9,481 nucleotides of DNA from JAYSSF01 sp043720715. GTDB taxonomy: Bacteria > Patescibacteriota > Gracilibacteria > Absconditabacterales > Absconditicoccaceae. How positions within the stretch are numbered: position 1 is the stretch's first letter; each line of letters starts with the position of its first letter. The position numbers and the translations under genes are program-made. The stretch covers positions 1-9,481 of the forward strand of contig JAYSSF010000013.1 in assembly GCA_043720715.1 (NCBI GenBank), given 5' to 3'. Shown here in pieces: positions 1-6,797 of this stretch. The notes under the pieces are model-generated. The model had not been told where the DNA came from. It saw nothing but the letters and a program-made list of their open reading frames with translations, and ran no database searches.

Positions 1-96
1 TTACATAGAGGACTAAGGGAAGATAGGAAATTAAAACTAATACTGTATTTGATTAACTCTAGAGTAGAATAGCCACACCTTTTTTACCATTAAGCC
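1..96. repeat. Left copy of a perfect 96-bp terminal inverted repeat
   Basis: Bases 1-96 are the exact reverse complement of 9386-9481; identity stops abruptly at both inner edges. The repeat contains the 10-base palindrome ACTCTAGAGT (56-65) and no convincing gene; the longest reading outward is a 17-codon ORF. Because it coincides exactly with both window ends, it may be a dispersed repeat at which an assembly contig broke. A true inverted repeat flanking a 9.3-kb segment is the alternative. Confidence 0.95.
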
Positions 97-111
97 GAAT
101 TTTTTATATTC

Positions 112-134
112 AAAAAAAACCACAACATCGCTGT
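112..134 (-). terminator. Possible weak intrinsic terminator after the proton-type F0 module
   Basis: Read on the minus strand, a five-pair stem (ACAGC / GUUGU, including one G-U pair) with a GAU loop is followed by GG and eight U. It lies 27 bases past the stop of the b subunit gene, where a terminator is expected. The stem is short, so this is only a candidate. Confidence 0.35.
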
Positions 135-160
135 CATAGTTTCCATTGTATCATGTATCC

Positions 161-652
161 TTAGACCGCCTGCTTGATGATTGTATCCAGATATTCGTCA
201 TGCGCTGTAGATTGTTTGTCTCACATCAACTTGTGTAGTGAGAGCTGTGCTGTCTTCTTGACCATTACTTCAAATTTTTCGACCAACTCAGTATGTAGCT
301 CCAACGAGATATGCTCTGCTTCAGCCTTGATCTGGTCAGCCTCATGATTTGCCTGAGTGATGAGATCATGAATCTTCTGCTGTGCAAGATCATCGGCTTC
401 TGACAAGATTGACTGCTTATGGGTCAATGCGCTCGCGAGGATTTCCCCCTTTTCCTTTTTAGCTTGAGCAATCATCGCATCATACTCCGCATCTGCATTG
501 GCAAGCTTGAGTTCTTTAGCCTGTCTGGCATGTACTGCATCAGCGATCTTCGACCCATACACATACACAAAGATACCAAAAAATATTCCAATCTGACCTA
601 CCTGAATAATGAGGTTTACAGCCATGGCTGTTGTGCTAACAGTTGTTGTCAT
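161..652 (-). CDS. atpF: ATP synthase F0 subunit b (module 2, proton-type)
   Basis: Peripheral-stalk subunit b, which ties the membrane a subunit to the top of F1. The 163-residue protein has a short N-terminus, one membrane helix (about residues 12-32), and then a long charged, alanine-rich coiled coil to the C-terminus. A TGA at 221-223 must be read as glycine; the frame then runs 20 more codons to TAA at 161-163, and these tail residues resemble the tail of the other b subunit in this window. The start is uncertain. I chose ATG at 650-652 because it puts the helix near the N-terminus as in the paralogue; GTG at 689-691 (13 residues longer) and ATG at 623-625 (9 shorter) are possible, and none has a clear Shine-Dalgarno. 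It is the last gene of an a-c-b operon. Stalk residues are strongly conserved with the b subunit at 3035..3499. Confidence 0.88.
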
Positions 653-679
653 AGTCGTAAATTTATCAAACAAATCTTT

Positions 680-730
680 ACAATTTTTCACTACTTTCTA
701 CCATTTTTGACAATTTTTCACTACTTTCTA
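680..730. repeat. Two-copy direct repeat (21 bp identical, 30-bp period) between atpE and atpF
   Basis: Bases 680-700 and 710-730 are identical over 21 bases, separated by nine bases. They fill the gap between the c and b genes of the proton-type module. One copy contains the GTG at 689-691 that could serve as the start of atpF. It looks like a local tandem duplication of an AT-rich spacer; function unknown. Confidence 0.85.
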
Positions 731-746
731 CAATCTTTTTACAATG

Positions 747-959
747 TTATGCTGCAGGACTTTTTTCCAAGAATGCAATAACGAAACATAGTAGTGCGAC
801 GAACTCACACAAAGCTACAGCGATAATACCAGGAGTAAACATCTTGTCAGCTGCTTCAGGATTACGAGCAATACCATCCAACCACTTAAAACCAATAATA
901 CCAATACCAAGCGCGGCCATACCACCACCAATTGCCAATGTTAAGAATGAATTTACCAT
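747..959 (-). CDS. atpE: ATP synthase F0 subunit c, single hairpin, proton-type
   Basis: Rotor-ring proteolipid: each copy carries one ion across the membrane as the ring turns. The 70-residue protein is two membrane helices joined by a polar loop with the usual R-N-P (residues 32-34). The first helix is glycine rich (GGG at 11-13). The ion-binding carboxylate is Glu52 in the second helix. Position 19, which aligns with the Na+ ligand Gln32 of Ilyobacter-type rings, is isoleucine. The residues after Glu52 are Phe and Val rather than Ser and Thr, and the tyrosine position is leucine, so this ring is most likely H+-coupled. Its length is typical of the family. All glycines are GGN. It starts 40 bases after the atpB stop and belongs to the same minus-strand operon. 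Confidence 0.93.
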   Translation of the reverse strand: MVNSFLTLAIGGGMAALGIGIIGFKWLDGIARNPEAADKMFTPGIIAVALCEFVALLCFVIAFLEKSPAA

Positions 960-999
960 GTGTTATAAAAAAATAAGAAGAATAAAAAGAATAGTATTA

Positions 1000-1791
1000 T
1001 TAGTGATGATCACTAGCGATCCTAAAGTAGACAGTAACAAGCAAACTAAATAAGAAGGCTTGCAATCCAGCTACGATCAATTCATATGCAAAGATAGTAA
1101 GAGGCAACAAGAATGGAGTATCAAAGAAGAATGTATTGGCTGCTTGTGTGATCAGTCATAAGAGGATAATCCCCACAAACACATTACCAAATAATCTCAA
1201 TGACAACGATGTTACTCTACCCAACTCCCCCATCAGCTCGATAAAACCGATCAGCAGTCAGATGAGTATATCTCCCGCTCTCGCGATACCAGTACCAATA
1301 CTATTGACCGCAGGCACGATACCAATACCACGATACGGGATATAGTGCTCGATATGGTGTCGACCCTTGGTATAGAAACCATAGAATATCGATCATCAGA
1401 CTCACAAGATCGCCAGTGCTGCGTTGAACATCACATCTGATCATGCTGGTCTGAAGTACGCATGCCAAGCAGGCACAGCCAGTACTACCATATCTCACAG
1501 TAGTCCGACCACATTGGATCGCAATACATAGAAGAAGATACCCGTCGTGAAAACAATCGCTCACCATCATACATGATCACCTCACACATCTTTGAGGTAC
1601 TTCATGACTGACTCGATGGTCATATCTACTGTGTTACCGAAGAAGCTATGCTGATCTCTATACTTACTGATCACATAGATCATCGTAAATATGAGGAAAA
1701 GCACTGTCCCAATCGTAGAAGCAATCAGCGTCTGTGAGATCTGTCGATGTCACACGTGGATAAAATGAGGGATAAGTCATAGTTCTCACAT
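1000..1791 (-). CDS. atpB: ATP synthase F0 subunit a (module 2, proton-type)
   Basis: Membrane stator subunit forming the half-channels beside the c ring. The 263-residue product appears only if 13 TGA codons are read as glycine, about 40% of its glycines. The signature helix is clear: S-L-S-L-R-L-F-G-N with the essential arginine at residue 199. The last helix has L-Q-A-F-L-F with Gln244, and the end (I-A-S-D-H-H) resembles the E. coli subunit (M-A-S-E-E-H). Several membrane helices precede these, starting at about residues 21-41. The start is taken as ATG at 1789-1791, whose second codon is itself a TGA; a TTG three codons upstream is possible and no Shine-Dalgarno is visible. It is the first gene of the a-c-b operon and diverges from the PsiE-like gene across 115 AT-rich bases, so it probably has its own promoter. 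Confidence 0.92.
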
Positions 1792-1843
1792 ACATATCAA
1801 TGTATTGTTTTACCATAAGTAATCAAACTTGTATAATTGACAT

Positions 1844-1872
1844 TTGCATAATATAAATCATCTATATATAAT
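1844..1872 (+). promoter_or_regulatory. Tentative promoter for the PsiE-like gene
   Basis: TATAAT at 1867-1872 is preceded at a 17-base spacing by TTGCAT (1844-1849), a weak -35 match. A perfect TTGACA lies just upstream at 1837-1842, but 24 bases from the same -10, which is too far. The region is AT rich and chance matches are likely. Confidence 0.35.
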
Positions 1873-1906
1873 AGAGACATCTCACTTTATATCATTTGTC
1901 ACAAAA

Positions 1907-2338
1907 ATGCTCGAACATCACGACGTCTATAATCGCCTCTGGAAAGTCCTCGATATTGTGTTTGATTGGATTGTAATTTTTTCAATAGCAATTGTTGCCA
2001 TTATCTGAGTAATATCAATTCTATTTGCTGGTCTCGACATGATCTGACTCAATCTTGAACTACCTATTGAAGTCAACTACGCTCTCAAGACAGCACTCAA
2101 TACTATTATCGTCCTCAAGACATACGAGACACTCAAATTATTTGTCTCTACCAATCATGCCTCAGTAGAAAATATACTCGAACTTGGGCTTATCTGACTG
2201 TCAGTCAAGATCTTCTTTGATACTACCAATTATCTCAATCGAGCTGCTGGATGAATCTTTGTAATGTTGTTTGCATGCTATATCGCACTGAGATATTTCA
2301 ATAGAACCCAAACAGAAAAATCTACCAAATTGCAATAA
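1907..2338 (+). CDS. PsiE-like small integral membrane protein
   Basis: The 143-residue protein requires four TGA codons to be read as glycine (residues 34, 47, 97, 116), more than half of its glycines. It has about four predicted membrane helices (roughly 20-42, 58-78, 90-104, 115-131) and a short basic-polar tail. Size, helix layout and the pattern of the second half (a Y-E-x-x-K segment, then a helix with V-K-x-F-F and a final helix ending R-Y-F-N-R) resemble the phosphate-starvation-inducible PsiE family, whose biochemical role is not well defined. That assignment is by eye and tentative. It starts at ATG 1907-1909, ends at TAA, and is followed 44 bases later by an unknown gene in the same direction. 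The pair sits between the two F0 modules on the opposite strand. Confidence 0.7.
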
Positions 2339-2382
2339 TCTCAAAAGTCAAAAAATCACTTGAAATCAACTCACACTAGACT

Positions 2383-2871
2383 ATGACGCACCTCGCTATT
2401 ATCTTTTTTGTACATACCATGGAACCAGAACAATGTGAACTAAAAACACACGTACTCGACACTTCCAATCTAGAATATGAGTTAACAAATATCATAGAAC
2501 CTCTAGTAAATATAATTAAAGAAAAAAACCATGAAGAGCTTACTGCCGTCATCAAATATACATGAAAACGAAGAAATAGTGTTGATCAGAAATTTTCAAT
2601 ACCCGAAGATGAAGGTACGTATAATATTTCAGAATTTGATGCAGATTGACTAGTATCTCACCTAACCAGTAAGATCAATAAGGTATTCAGTAATAAATAT
2701 AGTCAACTACAAATAGTAATAGGCGATAAGAAATGAAAAGGTGACGATGTATTTGACAGAGTATGTATTCGCATCCTAGCTCCAGATACTATGCAGCCAA
2801 AGTGATTATTTCAAAAAATAATTAATCATTTTGAGATTAATAAAATCAAAGTAGCACTTTTATATAGATAG
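2383..2871 (+). CDS. Hypothetical protein, 162 residues, unrecognised
   Basis: I do not recognise a family. The frame is open from ATG 2383 to TAG 2869-2871 only if TGA at 2563, 2647, 2734 and 2803 are read as glycine, four of about seven glycines. The product looks soluble: mixed charged and aliphatic residues, lysine rich, without an obvious signal peptide or membrane segment, and with a single cysteine near each end (residues 18 and 128). A second in-frame ATG at 2419 would remove 12 fairly hydrophobic residues and could be the true start; neither has a Shine-Dalgarno. It lies 44 bases after the PsiE-like gene and may share its transcript. It converges with atpF of the other module across 163 bases. 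Confidence 0.65.
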
Positions 2872-2966
2872 AATTAAATGTATTCAGACTCGATCCAGAT
2901 ACGTTTTTTGTTATAGGAAAAAACCCAGCTCACATCGCTGCAAGTTGAGTTTTAAACATACTATAT

Positions 2967-2990
2967 TAATACTATAACATAAGAGTATTA
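2967..2990. terminator. Inverted repeat between convergent genes, possible two-way transcription stop
   Basis: TAATACT (2967-2973) and AGTATTA (2984-2990) form a seven-pair stem with a 10-base loop in the gap between two converging genes. There is no strong U-run on either side, so termination is only a possibility. The rest of 2872-3034 shows nothing I can support as a gene. Confidence 0.3.
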
Positions 2991-3034
2991 TGGTCAAGGT
3001 AGAATATCTTATTTAGCAAATCCATTCTTAAGAG

Positions 3035-3499
3035 TTATTTTGTTATTATTTCACTCATGTAATCTTGATATAGCTCTGCCTTAGACCCTATTAATTTCTT
3101 AATTCCTGCAGCAGCAGTTTGCTTAACCATATCTTCAAACTTATTGGTCAGTTCTTCGTGGAGCTCAAGATAGACATGTTCTGACTCTTTCTTGATTTGC
3201 TCTGCTTCGTGATTTGCTTGAGCAATAATCTCATGTACCTTGCCTTCTGCAATCTCCTTTGCTTCTTCGATGATCTCCTTCTTACGAGCAAGAGCATCGG
3301 CAATCGTTGAATCGCTATCTATTTTTGCTTTTGCAAGAAGATTTGCATATTCTGCATCAGCATTTTTGAGCTTGGAAATCTGCTCCTTACGAGTAACAAT
3401 CGCAGCAGTCAGACTATCTCACATCATCTTCTTGAACATCCAGATCAATAAAGCTACATGGATAATCTGTACCAATAGTACATCTAATTTGATATTCAT
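3035..3499 (-). CDS. atpF: ATP synthase F0 subunit b (module 1, Na+-type)
   Basis: Peripheral-stalk subunit of the second F0 module. The 154-residue protein has a short N-terminus, one membrane helix (about residues 6-26), then a long coiled coil ending in a tail with D-Y-M-x-x-I-I. One TGA (3419-3421, residue 27) is read as glycine just after the helix. Start ATG 3497-3499 has A-A-A-G-A-G immediately upstream, too close to be a good Shine-Dalgarno; stop TAA 3035-3037. The stalk is a clear paralogue of the b subunit at 161..652: both have N-A-D-A-E-Y at the start of the coil, and by eye 28 of 44 residues match in the segment that begins A-N-H-E-A. The membrane helices differ much more. It is the last gene of the a-c-b operon, separated from atpE by a 53-base gap that contains a dispersed-type hairpin repeat. 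Confidence 0.92.
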
Positions 3500-3519
3500 C
3501 TCTTTAAAAAATAATAATA

Positions 3520-3552
3520 ATCCCCTCTCTGAAGGAGAGGGTTAGGGTGAGG
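3520..3552. repeat. Dispersed-type hairpin repeat in the atpE-atpF gap
   Basis: CCCTCTC (3523-3529) pairs with GAGAGGG (3535-3541) around a five-base loop, followed by TTAGGGTGAGG. From memory this resembles the GC-rich hairpin repeats scattered through many bacterial genomes, often seen with DUF559-type genes; no search was possible. On the minus strand the stem is followed by ATTATTATTATTTTTT, so it could attenuate the transcript between c and b. It is far more GC rich than the surrounding spacer. Confidence 0.6.
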
Positions 3553-4035
3553 CTATGCAAAGATAATAAGTAATGATGTAACCAATCCATAGATCGCAGC
3601 AGACTCTACAAGAGCTACGTATAGGATCATGTTAGATTTAACTTCTGATTCAGTCTCAGGATTTCTAAGAAGTGTTGCAATAGCTTGTCTTACAATCCAT
3701 GCTTCACATAGACAAGTAAAGATACCTACACCACCAATAATAGATCCAGCGCTAATAGCCTGCATCGCAGATATTCCCCCCGTAAATAAGATAAGTAGTG
3801 CAACTACCAATCCGTAGATCGCAGCAGACTCTACCAACGCAATACCAAGAATTGTAAGTCATTTGAGTGGAGCAGCTATATTTGGATTTTTGCCAAGTGC
3901 ATCCAGAGAGTCCTTAGCAACAAGTGCTTCACTAATAGTAGCTGAGATACCAGTAGCTACGACTGCGATTACCGCTCACAATACTGTCCAATCAATCGTT
4001 GAAGCAGTTTCGAGTACTTGAGTTGTTGTTTCCAT
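3553..4035 (-). CDS. atpE: ATP synthase F0 subunit c, fused double hairpin with Na+-type two-carboxylate sites
   Basis: Rotor-ring proteolipid of 160 residues, about twice the normal F-type length, with four membrane helices: two hairpins in one chain, as in V-type proteolipids. TGA at 3976-3978 (residue 20) and 3859-3861 (residue 59) read as glycine. Each half keeps a complete ion site: Glu36 with Glu69, and Glu111 with Glu144. The 33-residue spacing in both equals that of Gln32 and Glu65 in the Ilyobacter c subunit, and the pairs are followed by Ser (70, 145) and Tyr (74, 149) where that Na+ site has Ser66 and Tyr70. Thr67 is replaced by Ala. Glu at both the 32 and 65 positions matches the two-carboxylate Na+ ring known from Fusobacterium nucleatum. 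Na+ coupling is therefore likely but inferred. Start ATG 4033-4035, stop TAG. It is the middle gene of the a-c-b operon. Confidence 0.93.
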
Positions 4036-4075
4036 AATGAATAGTAAATATAAATAATATAAAGAATAAGATTGT

Positions 4076-5089
4076 TTATTCTGCGACCATCTTAATACCA
4101 ATCGCGACAATCAAAGTAAATACAAATGCTTGTATCAACACCGATAACACGCCCTGTAGATAAATAATTAAAGGAATTCATATTGGTAAGTTGGTAGCAG
4201 CAAATCAAACCGTAGCAGCACCTAATCACAGGAACGCTACATTGAGCAAAATAGAACCTGAAGACATATTCCCAAATAATCTCAGAGACAAGGAGATGAT
4301 CTTAGCAATCATACCGACAATATCAAGCATCCCCGTAAACAATGAGATCACAATATCTCATATCTTATTATCGGGCATCAGTCATTTACCAGTCACTGGG
4401 AAATACTCATGAAGCAACTTGAGCGGTCATCATACTGTACCAGACTGGACATAGAGCGTCACAATCGTAGCAACAATCGCAAGAGCAATATTAAACTCTA
4501 ATTCTCATGATCATGCAGTGACGTTTCTCAGCCACCATGGAAATGCGAACCTAATCACATCACCAAACAATCATAAAATATTAGCAAATAATATGGTGAA
4601 AAATAATCACATCAGAAATTTTTTGATCCATAGTGGAACATCGCCCATAATATCATCAAAGAACTCATAAATTCCCTCAAATCATAATATCACTGTTTGA
4701 GAAAAGCGAGATTCTGACTTATACATGAGTACTAATCATACAATCAAGACTAATATCATCTGGAGTCGTACACCATTGTAACTAGACACATAGTGGAGTA
4801 CTGATGGAGCGTTGCTACGAGCGTCTGAGTTGGTCAGGATATAGCTAGGGTCTTGAGTATCTTGAGCCACATGCACATAGTCAGCCAGATCCACTCATCC
4901 GTCTTTGCCTAGTGGCGTAGGATTAGAGGGAACAAAGTAGGAGTTCATCGTATTGAGATTATGAGACTCCATCTGATAGTAAGGATCTTGTACATCTCAT
5001 CGTGTAAAGTTGATCGGACCAACAGAAAAAGCACTCGCCCAAGAGCAAGTACCATATATTATAGTTAGTAATAATAATCAATATCTCAT
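4076..5089 (-). CDS. atpB: ATP synthase F0 subunit a (module 1, Na+-type) with long N-terminal extension
   Basis: Membrane stator subunit partnering the double-hairpin c ring. The 337-residue protein is visible only when 16 TGA codons are read as glycine, about half of its glycines, including one TGA-TGA pair (residues 220-221). The core signature is intact: S-L-S-L-R-L-F-G-N with essential Arg270, and I-Q-A-F-V-F with Gln320 in the last helix. The N-terminus is unusual. Residues 1-20 look like a signal peptide (basic start, leucine-rich core, A-S-A), followed by about 85 polar residues before the first core helix at about 107-123; the other a subunit here lacks this. It starts at ATG 5087-5089 with no visible Shine-Dalgarno, 64 bases past the terminator of the antiporter unit. 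Stop TAA 4076-4078; atpE follows after 40 bases. Confidence 0.92.
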
Positions 5090-5152
5090 CAAATTAGATC
5101 ACAAACATAAACACAAGAACTCAGATTAGTGATTGTAGGGTGGTTTTCAAGT

Positions 5153-5185
5153 AAAAAGAAAAGCGCAGACCAAAAAGTCTACGCT
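5153..5185 (-). terminator. Strong intrinsic terminator of the nhaD unit
   Basis: On the minus strand AGCGUAGAC and GUCUGCGCU form a nine-pair stem (one G-U pair) with a UUUUUG loop, followed by UUUUCUUUUU. This is a textbook intrinsic terminator. It separates the antiporter transcript from the F0 module that starts at 5089. If UGA at 5410-5412 is read through, the next stop codon in the nhaD frame (5179-5181) lies inside this stem. Confidence 0.85.
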
Positions 5186-6600
5186 CCAAAATATATCTCG
5201 TCCATTTCCCGGTACACCGGAGTCAATTGGCTCGAGAGTATTTTTATTTTTTTCTCTGTTTTACTTCTGAGGAGAAGTTTGGTTTTAATTATTAATTTTT
5301 TGCTCCACATAGTTCGACTTTCTCAAATGAAAGCCAAATTTGTAGGAAAAATTTCGGTGGTCGTTGAGGTAGGCAGCGATACGTTGCCCGATCCTCTGAA
5401 AGAATTTTTTCATTGTAGTAACCAATAAGCCCACCACATCACTGTGTAGAGCAAGTTAAATAATAATCCAGCCTTAAACCAAGCCCACACCGTGAGCTTC
5501 TCTCCTTCGTTCGCAGCTGCAGAAGCAGCACTACTAAAAGGCAAAAAAGAACCACCTATACACAACCCTAGTACTGCAAAGTACCAAGGTAAATTTTCTT
5601 TGATAACGCTAACACATAGTGCAACATTATCAAAACCAGTACTCGCTGGAGAGAGTGCATAAATTTTGGGAGCTGTAAACTCTCCAAAAAGTAATGGTAC
5701 AAACTCTCGTACTGTTGCCCATATCAATACTAACAATGGAAGAAATGAAAAACCAATCATTGCTGATTTAAGTTTTTCGCCAAAATCTTCCACTTTGTAG
5801 TACATATATAAGCAATATACCACAGCAAGCAACATACCAGGCCAAACAAAACCTGTTACTTGTTGCCCTACGATAGTAGCAAACATAATCCCCACAAAAA
5901 CACCTGTGTTACCAAGGTTTAACTTTTGATGGAATTTACTTGAAGCATCAGTCATGGTATTTCTACCAAAAACTGATACAACTACTCCACACAGAGCAAC
6001 AAATGGCAATACAAAAGACCATGTTGATGGCATCGAAATACCATTTGCTACCAAAACCGCGCCCACATCCGACATCGGTGACATCGCGGCTCCTGCATTT
6101 GCAGTTACCACAGCACCAAGAATCGTTAGTGGATCAACTCGACTATACTCATATCGAATGAGCGTAATCATAAACAATACTCCTATCACAGGATTTAAAC
6201 ATGAGACAGCTAATCCAACAAAGTAGATAGCAATGGGCAAAAATTTCTCACTTGGTAAAGCCCTGCTAATTACTGGAACCAAATTAGTTTTTGGAATCAA
6301 ATAGTTAGCCATCAAAGTCCCTCCGATGAGGAGTAGGTAAAGTGCCACCATTCCTATTATTTCATGACTAAGTGTATGACTAAAATGTCCAAAATCATGA
6401 TTCAAATAGTAAATGGCAAGTCCTACTACGCCACTACCAGCCGCTATGACTGTCGGAAAGTGAAAGATTTCTAATACCGCAACTCCGACGGTTGCAGTGA
6501 TAGCGATTGTCATGGGTATTGGCAACCCTGACAAGTGACAGATTACTGCGACTACAGCCAATATTGTCGCACTTATTATTTTATTCATACGCTTACCCAT
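5179..6600 (-). CDS. nhaD: NhaD-like Na+/H+ antiporter
   Basis: Inner-membrane Na+/H+ antiporter of the NhaD family (ion transporter superfamily). The body, residues 1-396, is almost all membrane helices. It has the family's N-A-G-A-A-M-S-P-M-S-D-V segment at about residues 168-179, a D-N pair in a later helix, and a G-G-S ... S-S-A-A-S-A-A-A segment near the end. The family's C-terminus falls at residue 396, directly before TGA 5410-5412. In code 25 that TGA is glycine and the frame continues 77 residues to TAG 5179-5181; the extension is polar, looks unlike the family and ends inside a terminator stem. All 33 body glycines are GGN, unlike most neighbours. The native end is therefore probably 5410, from a donor using UGA as stop. 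ATG 6586-6588 is an alternative start. It follows a small ORF by 33 bases. Confidence 0.85.
5285..5413 (-). CDS. Small basic ORF overlapping the nhaD UGA (42 residues)
   Basis: ATG 5411-5413 overlaps the UGA that ends the NhaD domain in the classic ATGA arrangement, which in a UGA-stop genome would couple translation of the two genes. The product is 42 residues, basic, starting M-K-K-F-F-Q-R-I, with an amphipathic N-terminal stretch, no TGA, and a TAA stop. It lies in a different frame from the 77-residue read-through tail of NhaD, so both cannot be under full coding constraint. I do not recognise a family. It may be a relic of the donor operon or a small antiporter partner. Confidence 0.45.
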   Translation of the reverse strand: MKKFFQRIGQRIAAYLNDHRNFSYKFGFHLRKSNYVEQKINN

Positions 6601-6633
6601 CTCTGGGTTTTAAGTTATTTAGTTTCGTTATTT

Positions 6634-6753
6634 TTACGAGGGTTCTGCTCCTCGGTTTGATTTTGGTTTTTTGTCTCATGATGAATTGATGTCATCACGA
6701 GCAAGTTTAACTCCTTTGTTCGATAGGAGACGATCGTATGCTATTTGTTTCAT
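6634..6753 (-). CDS. Small ORF with strong Shine-Dalgarno upstream of nhaD (39 residues)
   Basis: ATG 6751-6753 is preceded by AGGAGGGGAG, with GGGGAG eight bases from the start: the best ribosome-binding site in the window. The product is 39 residues, basic and polar, starting M-K-Q-I-A-Y-D-R-L-L, with no membrane segment. TGA at 6676-6678 (residue 26) is glycine in code 25; if this block came from a UGA-stop genome the peptide would be 25 residues. Stop TAA 6634-6636, 33 bases before nhaD, so the two are probably co-transcribed. I recognise no family; it could be a leader peptide or a small regulatory protein. Confidence 0.5.
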
Positions 6754-6797
6754 AGCTGATTCTCCCCTCCTGTGGAAGTAAGTTTAGTGATTTGATC

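Noticed and set aside
419..781. Plus-strand 120-codon ORF
   Set aside because: It is antisense to atpF and the c-b spacer; the low-complexity tail comes from the AT-rich tandem repeat.
1001..1015. Palindrome TAGTGAT-G-ATCACTA at the end of atpB
   Set aside because: A one-base loop cannot form as drawn, and part of it encodes the conserved C-terminus; no U-run follows closely.
1301..1570. Minus-strand 89-codon ORF
   Set aside because: It is a shifted frame of the a subunit gene, which has the conserved essential-arginine motif in the chosen frame.
1837..1842. Perfect TTGACA as the -35 box of the PsiE-like gene
   Set aside because: The only good -10 (1867-1872) is 24 bases away, too far for a sigma-70 promoter.
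2865..2967. Short plus-strand frame after the unknown gene that reads like protein (about 33 codons with one UGA)
   Set aside because: It has no ATG and would need a frameshift from the preceding gene. With only two stop codons in code 25, chance ORFs of this length are common.
5129..5428. Plus-strand 99-codon ORF
   Set aside because: It runs through the minus-strand terminator and overlaps the nhaD end and small ORF; composition looks like antisense shadow and there is no ribosome-binding site.
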